From contig CACRXP010000190.1 in the NCBI GenBank assembly GCA_902702965.1, positions 498,573 through 562,572 on the forward strand: a stretch of DNA of 64,000 nucleotides, given 5' to 3'. This DNA comes from Spirometra erinaceieuropaei (taxonomy: Eukaryota > Platyhelminthes > Cestoda > Diphyllobothriidea > Diphyllobothriidae). The notes beneath the pieces were generated by a model. That model saw only the letters and a list, made by a program, of their open reading frames with translations, was not told the DNA's origin and ran no database searches. Below are positions 1 through 13,077 of the stretch, piece after piece. Positions within the stretch are counted from its first letter, which is position 1, and each line of letters begins with the position of its first letter. The position numbers and the translations under genes are program-made.

Positions 1-19
1 GTGAAAACACCACCCCTAT

Positions 20-1415
20 CGGTGGCCGTCTGCGATGATGCTATCGAGTGAGAATCCGAAACGGCAGGCCTATGAAATTCATGTTTTAGCGAACAAACCC
101 CTTTCTCTTATAATCGTCCTGCCTCCAAACCCATGTGCTAGGGATATGTCAGTACTGACTGTGCTTCTCGTAGTTGCGAATAAAATATAATGCTGATCCT
201 TTGAAAGTTTTCTACGTTACACACAGTCTTGTGCCAATATGTTTCTGAGATCAGTGAACATTGATCACTCTCTTTGGTGTAACGCATGATTTAATTTATC
301 ATTTTCTCCACCTTTGCCTCGTAACCAGCTGAATAATAATAGTCAGAAAATATTTCAGTCTGTGCGGTTGCCGAGAGAGGTTTTACTGCCGTTTTTCATC
401 CCCAAGGCTGACTGATGACACTGATGTTGCCTTAAAGGCATGCTAATGAACCAAATGTTTTGCCAAACTGAGTTCAGCCTAAATAAGGCATCGTTTGGCT
501 GATGGTAAATTTTCACAATTGTTTTGGCCTCGATGCAATGGCATGGTTTCGTCGTAAGAATTGGATGACAATACTGCCAACTTTTGCTTCATTTGCAAGT
601 CTGTGTGGGTGTCTGCTGACTACATATACGATTATATGCTAAACGAGTCCAATCACTACCGCGTCCCCTGTGTGAATACACTACACGTCGCTGTGGCCGT
701 CCGTAATGATGGATTCGGTTGAGAATCTGTAACGTTAGGTGCATTAAAGTTCCGTTTCGCCGGGCAAATCATTTCAAATCATTACTCTACTTCCGACCTG
801 AAATGTCAGGTAGAAGTTAGCTTCCACTGTGTTCCTCTGGGTTGCAATTGGAATACATAAACATCTAGCCTTTTCCAATAGAGTACGATGCATGCATTCT
901 GTATTTCCTTGGATGCAGTCGATTTTTATCTCCTCACAGTCATCCTGTTTCCGAATTGATTGTTTGGACGAGGTCAACATTGACTGTGTTTCTTGCAGTT
1001 GCAAATGTAATATATTACTATCGTGCCTTCTCAAGCTGAGTGCGATTTTTGCATTCCTATGCCAATATTTTCTCGCATGCGATCGACTTTTGTCACGTTT
1101 CTTGTTGTAAATTATGGTTAAGTCTATCATTTTCTCAATCTTTGTCTTGGCAGCCATCTGACTAGTAATATTCAGTAAATATTTGAGTCTATACGGTTGT
1201 CGAGACAGGTCTTACTCCACTTTTGGATCCTCGAGGCTGAATGATGCAATTGATGTTGCCTTGATGGCATGTTAATAAACCAACTGCTTTGCCTACCTGA
1301 TTTCAGCCTTTACAAGGCTTGGTTTTGCTCAGGGTAAATTGCCACAACGGTTTTGGACTCGATGTAATGCCACGTCTGCTTCATCTGTAAGTGCATATAT
1401 GCAGTTCTGCAGGTG
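20..1415. repeat. Diverged tandem duplication, ~0.65-0.7 kb unit
   Basis: Two head-to-tail diverged copies, about 20-620 and 690-1,415. Shared landmarks in the same order are a GGCCGTC..ATGATG block (24-40 and 695-711), a GAGAATC.G.AACG..AGG block (50-68 and 720-738), the ATGTTGCCTT.A.GGCATG.TAAT block (about 423-446 and 1,252-1,274), and a CGATG.AATG block near 531 and 1,359. Identity looks roughly 65-75% with many small indels. The GAGAATCCGAAACG block also occurs in the LTR-like fragment at about 23,880, so the unit may derive from a dispersed element. Frames across it are short and not shared between copies, so I see no gene. Confidence 0.65.
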
Positions 1416-3583
1416 TTAATGACAGTGACCAACGCCAATCGCCGCATGAATGTAGGGGCCGGACGGAAAAAACTAGATCTGCGAGATGAATCTATGAAAT
1501 GCATGAGTCCATGAAGTTGTGGATACACACTTATTCACTTTTCTGAATCCTAAGTGAATATTAATTATCTGGGCGCTGGTTTCAAAACACTTTGTTAGAT
1601 GTGAATTTGTTTGACTGCGTCCAGCACTTATTAGGGCTTACTTGACCTTGAGTGATATGCCTACCTAGTTTGGGTTTGCTGCAGTTGCGTACGCACGGAT
1701 GATGTCATGTGCGAGAGGTTATTTAAGAGTATTTGTTGCTGGTGTAGTCCAATTATGAAATGCAAACAAGTACCGACGTTGCGTTACATGGTGATCGGAA
1801 ATTGGGTTGCCGTGTTAGAGCATGACCGTCCAAATAGGCGTCGTCTGGTTTCTCTCTGATTTCATTGGAGAACATTGATTTCGACGTCTGCAGTTTACGC
1901 TTTTTCTCTGCAATTGCAAACTTACAAGCCTGGTGTTGTGCCAACATTCTCTTTTTCTGGCAACATGATCCTGTTTTGACAAGTGCTTTCTGACGACAGT
2001 GTTAAACGCCATTTACTGTTTAGACGTTTACAGCAAGCCACGAGTGGATTGCTGTTGTCCAAATTATGGGCCGAATTCTCTGCGAATGCGTCAGACAAAA
2101 CCCAGAAATGCACCCAAACAGTTGTTTTGGCCAGTCGTCAACATATGTGTAAGAGGTATGGTGAAACGCCATCCGTTGTGGAAACGTAGTGCACACGACC
2201 TTTCCGGATTTCAACTGTTCTACTAAATGACGATCCAACGATCTCGGAGGTCAGCATATACTGTAACAAATTAAAGAAAAGGTGCGCCCAAGTGAAGTGT
2301 AAGGTGGTTTTGTAAGAAAATCTGAATTGTCTCCAGCATGAAGAGCAAATCGTTAAAGGCGACAAATTTGGTAATTACAAACTTCGCACATCCCATTAAC
2401 GAATTGCGTAAAATAATAGCGATTCATGGTCTATTCCATCATGCACAACTCGAGCGTAACGTTCGTAAACGATAAAACAGATAGAAGCGTGCATTTGGGA
2501 TGGGCTTTTTTGAAATGTTGGTTCAGTTTCGGTTATGGGTGGAAAAGACGTTGACGAAGTGTGGCTCATCCTGGAGAACTTAAAAAAACAGTTGATGTAG
2601 CCAGTTATCACTGTGGCCGGAAACAAGCCTCCTTCACGGCAGCCGTTTGCACTATAAGCTCCTGTGTTGAGTTTGCTATTCTTACCGCCAAAAAAGCGTT
2701 CTCAGGATTAGAAGCAACGAGTCGGTATATCTTCATTTTACAGTTTTGGTTTTTTGTATTAAGCGTTTTTATGATTGAGCCGTGCACTTTTTGATTGGCC
2801 CGCTAAGCGGGAAGAAAGAACTCGGCGGCCTAACCTTTCATCTGAAACGCCGTCGGCAAAGCGATCAACGATAAAAGCCTGTAGGGGTCGCACGTCAATC
2901 GAAAATCACGGCACTAGGTACAAAGGACACTCTCTGAAGTAAAAGTTATTCCTCTACGCCGCCACCCCAACAGACCAGCTCTAGGGCATTCTTATGGAAA
3001 GGCTCGTTTCAGAGAGGTCCTGTTCTAGGCAATTAGCAAATTCTGTTCTCGAGTAGTTTGTCGGTGGCGTGACTTTGTGGAACTTAGCTTAAGTGCTTGT
3101 TTATTGTTGCTCAGATAATGCAACAAACGTTGCTGGGAAAGGTGTCGCTGAAAGCCGAGCCAGAACTGGTTGTACTCACTGCAGCTACTAAACTCGGATT
3201 AATTTGTAAGCTTATTCTTATGCAGTAGTCAATGTTATCTGTTCGCCGAAGCGGAACTACGTACACGTTTGAAAAACAGTGAAACCCAATCTGATGGCTA
3301 GAGATAAAAGCCAACTTTCCTCTTTTTCTGAAAAAGCAGATGCGCCTACTAAATGGCTAGTTATTTTTTTGCGTTAGTGTCATTTGCTGTGCGGGTGTTT
3401 GGGGTCAATCTTAAGAAATTTGCAGAATGCGATTCAAGCACAAAATATTACGGCCAACATTGGAAGTCAGCACGCTTAGACCGGTAACAATTGATGTTTA
3501 TTAAGAAAAATATGCTAAGTTAGTCAACGCAAAAACAAACTGCCCGATTTATGGATATCGATATTTTTCACGACTTCTCATCA
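1416..3583. other. No recognised feature
   Basis: I find no gene, RNA or known element here. Open frames are under 80 codons and overlap on both strands without recognisable motifs. A short perfect hairpin (CCCGCTAAGCGGG, around 2,799-2,811) is the only local structure noticed. It has no U-tract or other sign of function. Confidence 0.5.
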
Positions 3584-4663
3584 ACTGCCCCATCTTTCTA
3601 ATCCCTATTGCTTTTGGCTACACACACATTTGTGCCCTGCGTTTATTTCCTTAAACGCACTTTTCTGCGAAGTTTTTCCAGATTACTTCCTCTAAAACCT
3701 GATCATAGTGTTTGCATATGGACTTTCTCAAGACACCCGATCGGATGTGGGTATATTATTCGCTACTAGTATTATGCGATAATAAGCACTGAATGCCATG
3801 CGGCAGCGGACATTCTTACGGTCAATAAATCTTGCGGCTTATGCTTCTTTTAGATTCATTTCGAGAGAAAACGTCCCATGTACCCTTAATCTAATAAAGA
3901 TTCAGCTGCTGCAAGTATCCTCTGTGCGTAACCGTCTAGTATTTCACATCAGTAAAATTATCTACTGTGGAAAATATGTTAGGTTCAAACGGAAAACGGC
4001 AATCCGCGTGCCGGTTTTGCCCATTCTTGGCGTAAGTGCATGCCTCAGCAATAAATGGTCAAAAAAACCAACTGTTGAACGAAAACCGGGACATTTATTA
4101 CTCCAACGAACTTGAAATCAAACAGTAGACACAAAGCTGCGAGATGGCTTGTTTCAGGAATATAAAGCATTCCGCTTTTCCCCACATTGCAAAGAGCTCA
4201 TGCACATATGAGACAACGCACCAGCCTCGTAAATCGCCAAAAAGCCTTAAATCGCATTTTTCGGGATTTCGGCAATATATGCACGCTTTCGAAATACTGG
4301 CTCTGTCGTTGTTTGATGTTAGTAGTCGGGGTGCATGAAGTACACTGTGTACATCGAGAGATGAAAACTACAAAATTGTAACGAAAACTCTACAGTGAGA
4401 AGGTCCATGCCAAGTATTGCATGTAGTCTTTACTCGCTTTCGTATTTATCATTTGCGACGCAGTCAGCCTATACTTTCTGTCGTTTGAAAATTAATTCAT
4501 TTGTTCTGTTAAAGTGTAAGCTATTTTCCGTCATCATTTAGACAAAATGCAGGACACTTTCAGAGCCCATTAATTTATCTGCTGGGCACTTGCACTTTTC
4601 GAAAGCCAAGTCGTATTGGAAGTGGTATTTTATCAACATGCGCAAATATCCCTGCCGCCCACA

Positions 4664-4885
4664 TTGTTGTCGTTGTTGGTCAAAAACCTGGTCGCTTGGT
4701 GTGTGGACCAGGGAGTGTTGTGGCACGCCTAGGTGCAGCTACGGCCCTACCGGCCACTTGCGCCTTCCCCCCACCTTCGGTCTTCTTGAGTCTGTGTTTG
4801 ACACCGAGTCCAGGTAGAAATGTGGAAGAGAGGATAAGTTAGATGCGGCGTAAGTCGACGGTTGAACTATCGTGTATATTACAAC
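4664..4885 (+). repeat. GC-rich dispersed repeat family, partial copy
   Basis: Shares an ordered set of blocks with the copies at 7,880-8,100, 34,640-35,445 (minus), 36,990-37,395 and 39,100-39,700. These are TTGTTGGTCAAAAACCTGG, a TGGACCAGGG block, an ACGCCTAGGTGC block, and GGTCTTCTTGA.TCTGT followed by GACACCG.GTCCAGGT. It continues to a GACGGTTGAACT.TCGTGT block. It has no open frame of interest. The origin is unknown; it could be untranslated sequence of a retroelement, because copies abut the LINE fragments. Confidence 0.7.
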
Positions 4886-6613
4886 AACAGCGTGCACACG
4901 GAAGTCACGATGGACAGATAACGCCCATCATAAACAGAGGGAATACCTTTATTGCCAGTAGAGGGCGAACGGGTCGACATGCCCTGTTTTCGTTTCATGT
5001 TTGCTCATAACTTAACGGATGGCCTAGTTGGCATTCAAGGTTTATTAATATAGGAAAAGGTAAAGGCATAATTTATGGTCGGGTTTAACAAATTTGACCG
5101 TTCATATTGTAACCAGTTAGAGGGGACACTAGTTTAACCATTGAATTAGGATAGTGGATGAATTTAATGCCCCCTTATAGAAATTGTAAAAAACGTATTG
5201 CATTGTCGCATTTTAACTCCGATGTCTACTTCAAGGCATCATGCAACATCCACTGTGCAGTCTTTTTATTTTTTCCTCTGACACGCACAAATAAATACCG
5301 CCAGCTATTTTCTTTTAGCAAAACTGCTTTCCGAAACAAGTCCAGCCATAACCTTGTTTAGGACAGTAAATAGGGGATAGGTTGATTTCGAGTATTTTCA
5401 CTTATTTTGACTTTTCTCCGGGCAGTGTTAAGTATGTGAACGTTAATCTCCCATCCTAGACCTCTGTCTCGGGCAGGCGTTCGAGCAGCAATTAGCAGTA
5501 AGATAATTACGTTATTTCTAGTCAGAGTAGTGCGTAATCCCCGATCCTGCACCAGATAGTTACCTGTAACTAATTCCGATGTCAGAAAGTTGCTACTTGA
5601 CCCATCTATAATACACTGAGACGCACCGGAGACCATATTTGAGAATGCACTACACAAATGACTTTATGAGCTTTTTGATAAGTCAAACAAATCGATACGT
5701 AGATAAAGGGGAGTTGCTGTTTAATTCAGCATCCCGACTATGCTTACCATAAGATGGGCCTCTGCTGACTTAGTGCATTTCTTGATGTGAAAATCATCAC
5801 TGAATTTAAAAGCTGAGCATTGAGTCGAAATCATATTGAATGCCAAAATGTCAAGGTTCAAAATTCATTATTCTGCAAGAATATGACGTTATTTCAACTA
5901 TCGAAAGTAGCATGAAACTCTGGTTGGGCGTTTTCACATGTATTGTCCAACTGAGTCTTCCCTGCCGTCTATTTCAAGACTGGGCATAAACACTCAGGTA
6001 CCGCTTACCTCGCCCCTTAAACCCATCCACATTTACGAGCAAACATATTTTAACTAGGATTTTTACTTAACAACCAGCTATCTGACATAAGCAGCACGTT
6101 CACTGTCGAATTTACAATAACGTTTACAACATGCCTGACGGTTACCAGGCTTTGTTGCTAAAGTAATTTGGACTACCGTTCTCAGCTAGAGCATCGTGAG
6201 AATGATGCCTCTATGCACATGTTTAACTCTTTCTGTTTCTTATACCTCGACAATGTTGCACTGGAAGTGTGAGATGGTGGATTTTATCTTCGAATTATTG
6301 GACAAATATACATTGCATTTGCTCACTAACGGCCCTTTTACTTCAGAATTACCATTGTCATTGATTGAGAACAAATATTTTTATTAAGTAGGTCTTTTTC
6401 AAAAAAAGCTAATTGCTCAATGCAAGTGAACAGGTAAAATTAATGGAACTCGCAAGCATCAGAATAACACTTTAATCCACCATCCCAAACGAAGAGAATG
6501 TTTATCTCCTCAGTGTTCATAGAGATAAATTTGAACGTGAAATGCCAACATTAAAATCACCCTGTCCCTCTTCGTTTTGTGAATGTAATATCTGCGACGA
6601 AAAAGAACTCTTA

Positions 6614-6810
6614 GAGTGAGTGATCGATCTCATTAAATGTTGGCTGAAATTCTGCAATGCGTTTTCGATTAGGAAGGATTACTTGGTCGCGGTCGTAATA
6701 CTGATTATCTCGCGACATACTCTAATAACACTTCGGACTCGGCAGGATGTCGGCTTTTAAATGCACTTCTCTTCAATCTCCTGTAGAAAACGTGCTCGGT
6801 AAAAATGACT
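6614..6810 (+). mobile_element. Truncated fold-back element (family F2), left arm only
   Basis: Begins after TTA with GAGTGAGTGATCGATCTCAT, matching the left end of the full element at 9,880. It runs about 197 bp and stops where tandem copy 2 begins (6,811). The equivalent full-length element lies at the end of copy 2, so the duplication breakpoint cut this element. Confidence 0.8.
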
Positions 6811-9800
6811 ACTGACCCATCTTTCTAATCCCTATTACTTTAGGCTACACACACATTTTTGCCCTGCGTTTATTTCCTTAAACGCACTTTTCTACGAAGT
6901 TTTTCTAGATTACTTCCTCTAAGACCTGATCATAGTGTTTGCATATGGACTTTCTCAAGACACCCGATCGGATGTGGGTATATTATTCGCTACTAGTATT
7001 ATGCGATAATAAGCACTGAATGCCATGCGGCAGCGGACATTCTTACGATCAATAAATCTTGCGGCTTATGCTTCTTTTAGATTCATTTCGAGAGAAAACG
7101 TCCCAAGGTGCCCTTAATCTAATAAAGATTCAGCTGCTGCAAGTATCCTCTGTGCGTAACCGTCTAGTATTTCACATCAGTAAAATTATCTACTGTGGTA
7201 AATATGTTAGGTTCAAACGGAAAACGGCAATCCGCGTGCCGGTTTTGCCCATTCTTGGCGTAAGTGCATGCCTCAGCAATAAATGGTCATAAAAACCAAC
7301 TGTTAAACGAAAAACGGGACATTTATTACTCCAACGAACTTGAAATCAAACAGTAGACACAAAGCTGCGAGATGGCTTGTTTCAGGAATATAAAGCATTC
7401 CGCTTTTCCCCACATTGCAAAGAGCTCATGCACATATGAGACAACGCACCAGCCTCGTAAATCGCCAAAAAGCCTTAAATCGCATTTTTCGGGATTTTGG
7501 CAATATATGCACGCTTTCAAAATACTGGCTCTGTCGTTGTTTGATGTTAGTAGTCGGGGTGCATGAAGTACACTGTGTTCATCGAGAGATGCAAACTACA
7601 GAATTGTAACGAAAACTCCATGCTAAGTATTGCATGTTGTCTTTAATCGCTTTCGTATTTATCATTTGCGACGCAGTCAGCCGATACTTTCTGTCGTTTG
7701 AAAATTAATTCATTTGTTCTGTTAAAGTGTAAGATATTTTCCGTCATCATTTAGACAAAATGCAGGAAAATTTTACAGCCCATTAAATTATCCGCTGGAC
7801 ACTTGCCCTTTTCGAAAGCCAAGTCGTATTGGAAGTGGTATTTTATCAACATGCGCAAATATCCCTGCCGCCCACATTGTTGTTGGTCAAAAACCTGGTC
7901 GCTTGGTGTGTGGGCCAGGGAGTGTTGTGGCACGCCTAGGTGCAGCTACGGCCCTACGGGCCACTTGCGCCTTCCCCCCACCTCCGGTCTTTTTGACTCT
8001 GTCTTTACACCGGGCCCAGGTAGAAATGGGGAAGAGAGGATGAGGTAGATGCGGCGCAAGTCGACGGTTGAACTATCGTGTATATTACAACGAGAGCGTG
8101 CACACGGAAGTCTCGCTGGACAGATAACGCCCATCATAAACAGGGGGAATTACTTTAGCGCCAGTAGGGGGCTCACGGGTCGAAATCCTCTGTGTCCGTT
8201 TCATGTTTGCTCATAACTTGACGGACGGCCTAGTTGGCAACCAAGGTTTATTAATACAGGAAAGGGCAAGGGCATAATTTATGGTCGGAGTTAGTTACCC
8301 CAGGAGGCATGTGTGTTGAGCAAAAGAGCTAAATATCTAAGAACTACGTTGTTTAACAAATTTGACCCTCCATACTGTAACCATTTAGAGGAGACACTAG
8401 TTTTACCATTTAATTAGAATACTGGATGAATTTAATACCCCCTTATAGACATTGTAAAAAAGGTATTGCACTGTCGCATTTTAACTCCGATGTCTAATTC
8501 AAGGCATCATGCAACATCCACTGTGCAGTCTTTTTATTTTTTCCTCTGACACGCACAAATAAATACCGCCAGCTATTTTCCTTTAGCAAAACTGCTTTCC
8601 GAAACAAGTCCAGCCATAACCTTGTTTAGGACAGTAAATAGGGGATAGGTTGATCACGAGTGTTTTCACTTATTTTGACTTCTCTCCGGGCATTGTTGAG
8701 TATGTGAACGTTAATCTCCCATCCTAGACCCCTGTCTCGGTCAGGCGTTCGAGCAGCAATTAGCAGTAAGATAATTACGTTATTTCTAGTCAGAGTACTG
8801 AGTAATCCCCGATCCTGCATCAGATAGTTACCCGTAACTAATTCCCATGTCAAACAGTTGCTACTTGATCCATCTATAATACACTGAGACGCACCGGAGA
8901 CCATATTTGAGAATGCACTACACAAATGACTTTATGAGCGTTTTAATAATTCAAACAAATGGATACGCAGATAAAGGGGAGTTGCTGTTTATTTCAGCAT
9001 CCCGACTATGCTTACCATAAGATGGGCCTCCGCTTACTTAGTGTATTGCTTGATGTGAAAAGCATCACTGAATTTAAAAGCTGAGCATTGAGTCTAAATC
9101 ATATTGGATGCCAAAATGTCAAGGTTTAAAATTCATTATTCTGCAAGAATATGACGTTATGTCAACTATCGAAAGGAGCATCAAAGTCTGGTTGGGCGTA
9201 TTCAAATGTATTGTCCAGCTGAGTCTTCCCTGCCGTCTATTTCAAGACTGGTCAAAGCACTCAGGTACCGCTTACCGCCCCCCCTAAACCCATCAAAATT
9301 TACGAGCAAACATATTTTAACTAGGATTTTACTTAACAGCCAGCTGTCTGGCATAAGCAGTTCGTTTACTGTCGAATTTACAATAACATTAACAACAGGC
9401 CTGACGGTTACCTGACTTTGTTGGTAAAATAATTTGGACTACCGTTCTCAGCTAGAGCATCGTGAGAATGATGCCTCTATGCACATGTTTAACTCTTTCT
9501 GTTTCTTATACCTCGACAATGTTGCACTGGAAGTGTGAGATCGTAGACTTCACCTTCGAATTATTGGACAAATAAACATTGCATTTGCTCACTAACGGCC
9601 CTTTTACTTCAGAATTACCATTGTTATTGATTGAGAACAAATATTTTTATTAAGTAGGTCTTTTTCAAAAGAAGCTAGTTTCTCAATGCAGGTGAACAGG
9701 TAAAATTAATGGAACTCACAAGCATCAGAATAACACATTAGTCCACCATCCCAAACGAGGAGAATGTTTATCTCCTCAGTGTTCATAGAGATAAATTTGA

Positions 9801-10076
9801 ACGTGAAATGCCAAAATTAAAATCACCCTGTCCCTCTTCGTTTTGTGAATGTAATTTCTGCGACAAAAAAGAACACTTAGAGTGAGTGACCGATCTCATT
9901 ATATGTTGGCTGAAATTCTGAAATGTGTTTTCGATTAGGAAGGATTACTTGGTCGCGGTCGTAATGCTGATTATCTCGCGACATACTCTTATAACATTTC
10001 GGACTCGGCAGGATGTAAACTTTTAAATACACTGCTCTATAATCTCCTGATTAAACCACGCTTGGTAAACAATGAC
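6811..10076. repeat. 3.2-kb tandem duplication, copy 2
   Basis: Second copy of the segment at 3,584-6,810. It differs by substitutions, a short loss near 7,617 (copy 1 has about 15 extra bases near 4,390), loss of a GTTGTC-type short repeat near 7,880, and an extra ~62-bp block at about 8,290-8,355 after the GGTCGG motif that is absent at the matching place in copy 1 (about 5,084). Copy 2 runs on into an intact fold-back element (9,880-10,853), whereas copy 1 stops inside it. Confidence 0.9.
7880..8100 (+). repeat. GC-rich dispersed repeat family, partial copy (tandem copy 2)
   Basis: This is the copy-2 counterpart of 4,664-4,885. The order of blocks is the same: TTGTTGGTCAAAAACCTGG, GGCCAGGGAGTGTTG, CACGCCTAGGTGCAGC, then GGTCTTTTTGACTCTGTC and CACCGGGCCCAGGT. 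It is nearer than copy 1 to the family form seen at 37,190-37,225. Confidence 0.7.
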
Positions 10077-10853
10077 GACTTATGTAGCATGCATTTTTCC
10101 AATTGATTTTCGATGACCTTGCAAATTCAAATATATCTTATAGAAACCATAAACAAAAATATGCTTTCTTTTAGTCAATCAATTGAGAATCACGTCTTCT
10201 TTATATTTTATACTTAAGGAAGGAGTATAATTAGGTTTTAAAAAAGTCTTCTAATTGCCGAATAATTTGGAGCCTGAACATTCGTTACATTAGCACTTAG
10301 TGATTTCAGTCTACAAGGTGCGTTCGTTCCGCGTTCTATGCCATTGAAGAGATATCATACAGAGTCCATACAATTTTGCAATGGATGCGGACCATGTTGT
10401 ACATTTCATGAGGAGCAGTGGTAAACGGCCAGGTAAGATGCTATGTGACTGGACATTTCGCGGTCTTAAAAGGTCATATAATTAGAAACTTTTTTAAAAC
10501 CTACTAATACTTCTTCCTTAAGTATACAGTGTAAAGAAGACCTGATTCTCTATTGATTGACTGAAAGAAAGCATATTTTTGTTTATGGTTTCTATGAGAT
10601 ATATATGAATTTGCAATACCATTAAAACTAATGAGAAAAATGCATGCTAAACAAGTAGTCTATTTTTACCAAATGTGGATTATACAGGAGATTATAAAGC
10701 AGTGTATTGAAAAACTTACATCCTGCCGAATCCGAAATGTTATAAGATTTACTGCGAGGTGATCAGTATTACAACCGCGACCAAGTCATCCTTTCTAATC
10801 CGAAACGCATTTCAGAATTCCACCCAACATTACATGAGCTCGGTCACTCACTG
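9880..10853. mobile_element. Fold-back / long-TIR MITE, family F2, full length (~974 bp)
   Basis: The ends are GAGTGAGTGACCGATCTCAT (left) and the complement of CAGTGAGTGACCGAGCTCAT (right), flanked by TA on both sides (9,878-9,879 and 10,854-10,855). The two arms are inverted copies over about 350-400 bp. For example the stretch around 10,140-10,260 with AAACCATAAACAAAAATATG and AGTATAATTAGGTTTTAAAA is mirrored at about 10,470-10,600. A loop of roughly 200 bp separates the arms. It has no coding capacity. TA duplication and CAGT ends suggest mobilisation by a Tc1/mariner-type transposase; that assignment is inference. Confidence 0.85.
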
Positions 10854-10855
10854 TA

Positions 10856-11496
10856 TCTAGCGTATTTGCCATATATGAAAAACAATGTATAATTAGAAAA
10901 CATAAAAGAATATTTCGACACTAAATTGAATAAACGGTGCACATACTGAAAACATTTGCAAAACGTCACTTATTTTTGTTATATTTATCTTCAGTATCGA
11001 TTCGAACCACTTGAGGGCACGGTCGGTTTTTTTGTCTTTTTTTCCGGCAGCTCCCTTCAGAGTTGTCGCAACTTTTGAAAAACCACGCACTTCTAATGTT
11101 GAACTGTTGAGTGCAGCAAATGCAAACTCGTGAAAGGCAAGATAAAAGCGTGTTCTCGTTTTTACAAATCTCCACCCGATGCAAAATCATTTCTTGCCTT
11201 CACTAACCACGCTCTATCTTAGCAGCACTGTTGTCCTTTGATTTCTTTAGCGTGTGCCGCTATGTGTTGCCAGTCGCCCTTCCTTTTTAAATGACACGGT
11301 TTTCGTGCCATGAAATAACTTACACCACGACATACGTGCACCACATGTTGCCAAAATAATACAAGCGAGAAATAATTTTTAATAAGCCCAGTTGTAGAAA
11401 AATCGTCGAGATTTGAATTCCGTAACATAAGGAAGCAATAAAACCATTCAGACCTGCCCCAAGACAATGTCGAAGAATGCAATTTGTCGTACGTAG
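10856..11496. other. No recognised feature
   Basis: AT-rich DNA between the F2 fold-back and duplicon A. Minus-strand frames of 65-98 codons lack recognisable motifs. The sequence from about 11,200 may be more of duplicon A, but its partner would lie beyond the right end of the window. Confidence 0.4.
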
Positions 11497-12451
11497 GTTT
11501 ATGCGTAAAATTCAATATAACGTTTTAGTAAGCGTTGTCATGTAAAATTCCACACCTGGGTAGAGTTGGTCCATTGATTTTCCACTGCCACCTAAATAAC
11601 AGTTAAAACATTGGACCGTATTTCAAGAAACAAGGCAGCTCACGTTGATTTTCTATGAGTTTGAGCTCTTAAAATTTCAACTAACACTGGCCTTTTGAAT
11701 GGAGCCTTAATGACAAACTATGCCACCAGGCGTTTCCAGATAGATCAGTTTCTCTCATAGCGGCATTTCTAGGGACCAAAGTGCAAAAGATACCTCGACG
11801 AACTAAAAGTCTATCGCAACAAGTTTACCATGTGCAGATTGAACTGATTGCGAAACCACGACTTAATTCTGTGCGTGTTTAGGACGCTTAAATTTGTCGG
11901 GAATGGATACACTCGCACTGCCTTGAGTCGTAAGTCCTATCAGAAAATCGCTCGAGCCAGTTTATCACTAGCGCGATTGCCAACACGTTTGTTGGTGCTT
12001 TTTACTGCATAAAACGCCATCAGAAGGCTCCCTACTGCCCCAGCACAAATAGAGCAAAAGAATGTTTTGTGATACCCAGCGGTAGAATTCATCAAAAAAC
12101 GCACACATTTTGGCACGGGAACGTTGCGTATTAGGAGGGTGTAAAAGAGGTAAAAATCAAAAGCTCGCTTCAGTGTCCAAGCATTTCAGTCGGTAGGACC
12201 TCAAACGCGTCTTGCAGGCAGAGTTATGACCTGGTTGCTAAACCTTGGTCAGTTCCCTTGCGTGATTAAGACATTCAAATTTGACGTCAGTGACTACACT
12301 GACATCTCCTTGACTCAGAAACTCTAACTTAAATATTTCTGATTTACTGGTTGCCAAGACTAATCTCTGCCCGACATGATGTCCGTTCGCGAAAGTCTCT
12401 CCAGGCAGCTAAGATTTAAACACTCTAGGCGGTCCCACCACCATTGCAACA

Positions 12452-12453
12452 TA
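12452..12453. other. Empty TA target site for fold-back F1d
   Basis: In A the sequence reads GCAACA-TA-GGTTAGGCAAAA. In C, read on the minus strand, the same context is split: GTAACT-TA, then the 975-bp element 62,090-63,064, then TA-GGTTAGGCAAAA. The single TA in A is the pre-insertion target. This fixes both ends of the element and the TA duplication. Confidence 0.85.
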
Positions 12454-12589
12454 GGTTAGGCAAAAATGAACTTTTTGTGTAATATCCATTGGCAAAATTT
12501 AGGACTCCCTAACAAGACTGATTCATAACTCTAAGCGAGCACTTTACTTTGGACGAATCCACAGCGGACTTGGAAAGTAAAAATGGTCG

Positions 12590-12591
12590 TA
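12590..12591. other. Empty TA target site for fold-back F2b
   Basis: A reads GGTCG-TA-TATGCAAAAGAAATTCG. In C, read on the minus strand, GATCG-TA is followed by the 890-bp element 61,060-61,949 and then AAGATGCAAAAGAAATTCG, so the second target copy has decayed from TA to AA. This is a second independent proof of TA-directed insertion for the CAGT-ended fold-back group. Confidence 0.8.
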
Positions 12592-13077
12592 TATGCAAAA
12601 GAAATTCGTTTGGTAATACATCAGATGCGTGCTGTCAGTTTATGGCTCATAACAGGCGAGCGCAAATCTTGCACACCCGTTTTGGATTTGCATCCGAGTT
12701 TTTCAAAAGTGGATGAATGCGGATTATATAATATGACAAAAACACAGAAGTATGAAAATAAGTTAGACGCCCATAGAGAATAGAATCCAAGTTTAAATCT
12801 AAACAATGGCTGAAAGCAACTGGACAAATAGCGTGCTGGCATTTCTTTTATGCTGCTTATATGCAAGCCGGCGTTCGCCCAGTGTCGGAAAGAACTGGGA
12901 TTTTATTCCATGTCATTCGTCAGATAATAACTTTTTTTATTCAAAAGGCCTTTTTCGCAGAGCGCGAGGTTTATACGTTTATTTTGCTGACACTGGTGGA
13001 TTTCAGCTCAAATGTTTACGAAAGATTCGAAGCCGTGCAAAGGAATTTACTCCAAATCTACCCGTTTATTAGAGTTA

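Larger units (their letters stand above)
3584..6810. repeat. 3.2-kb tandem duplication, copy 1
   Basis: First copy of a head-to-tail duplication. Landmarks recur at a fixed offset of 3,227 bp near the start (GATCATAGTG at 3,701 and 6,928), rising to about 3,266 bp near the end (TTCGGACTC at 6,732 and 9,998) because of small indels. Identity looks above 90%. The copy ends inside the left arm of a fold-back element (6,614-6,810), which is complete only in copy 2. It includes one member of the GC-rich repeat family (4,664-4,885). A 99-codon minus frame (5,358-5,657) is open in both copies, but the differences look neutral. Confidence 0.9.

Noticed and set aside
5358..5657. 99-codon minus frame open in both tandem copies (partner 8,626-8,925)
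   Set aside because: About 17 base differences give about 10 amino-acid changes, roughly the neutral expectation. No motif is recognised, and the copies are too recent for conservation to mean much.
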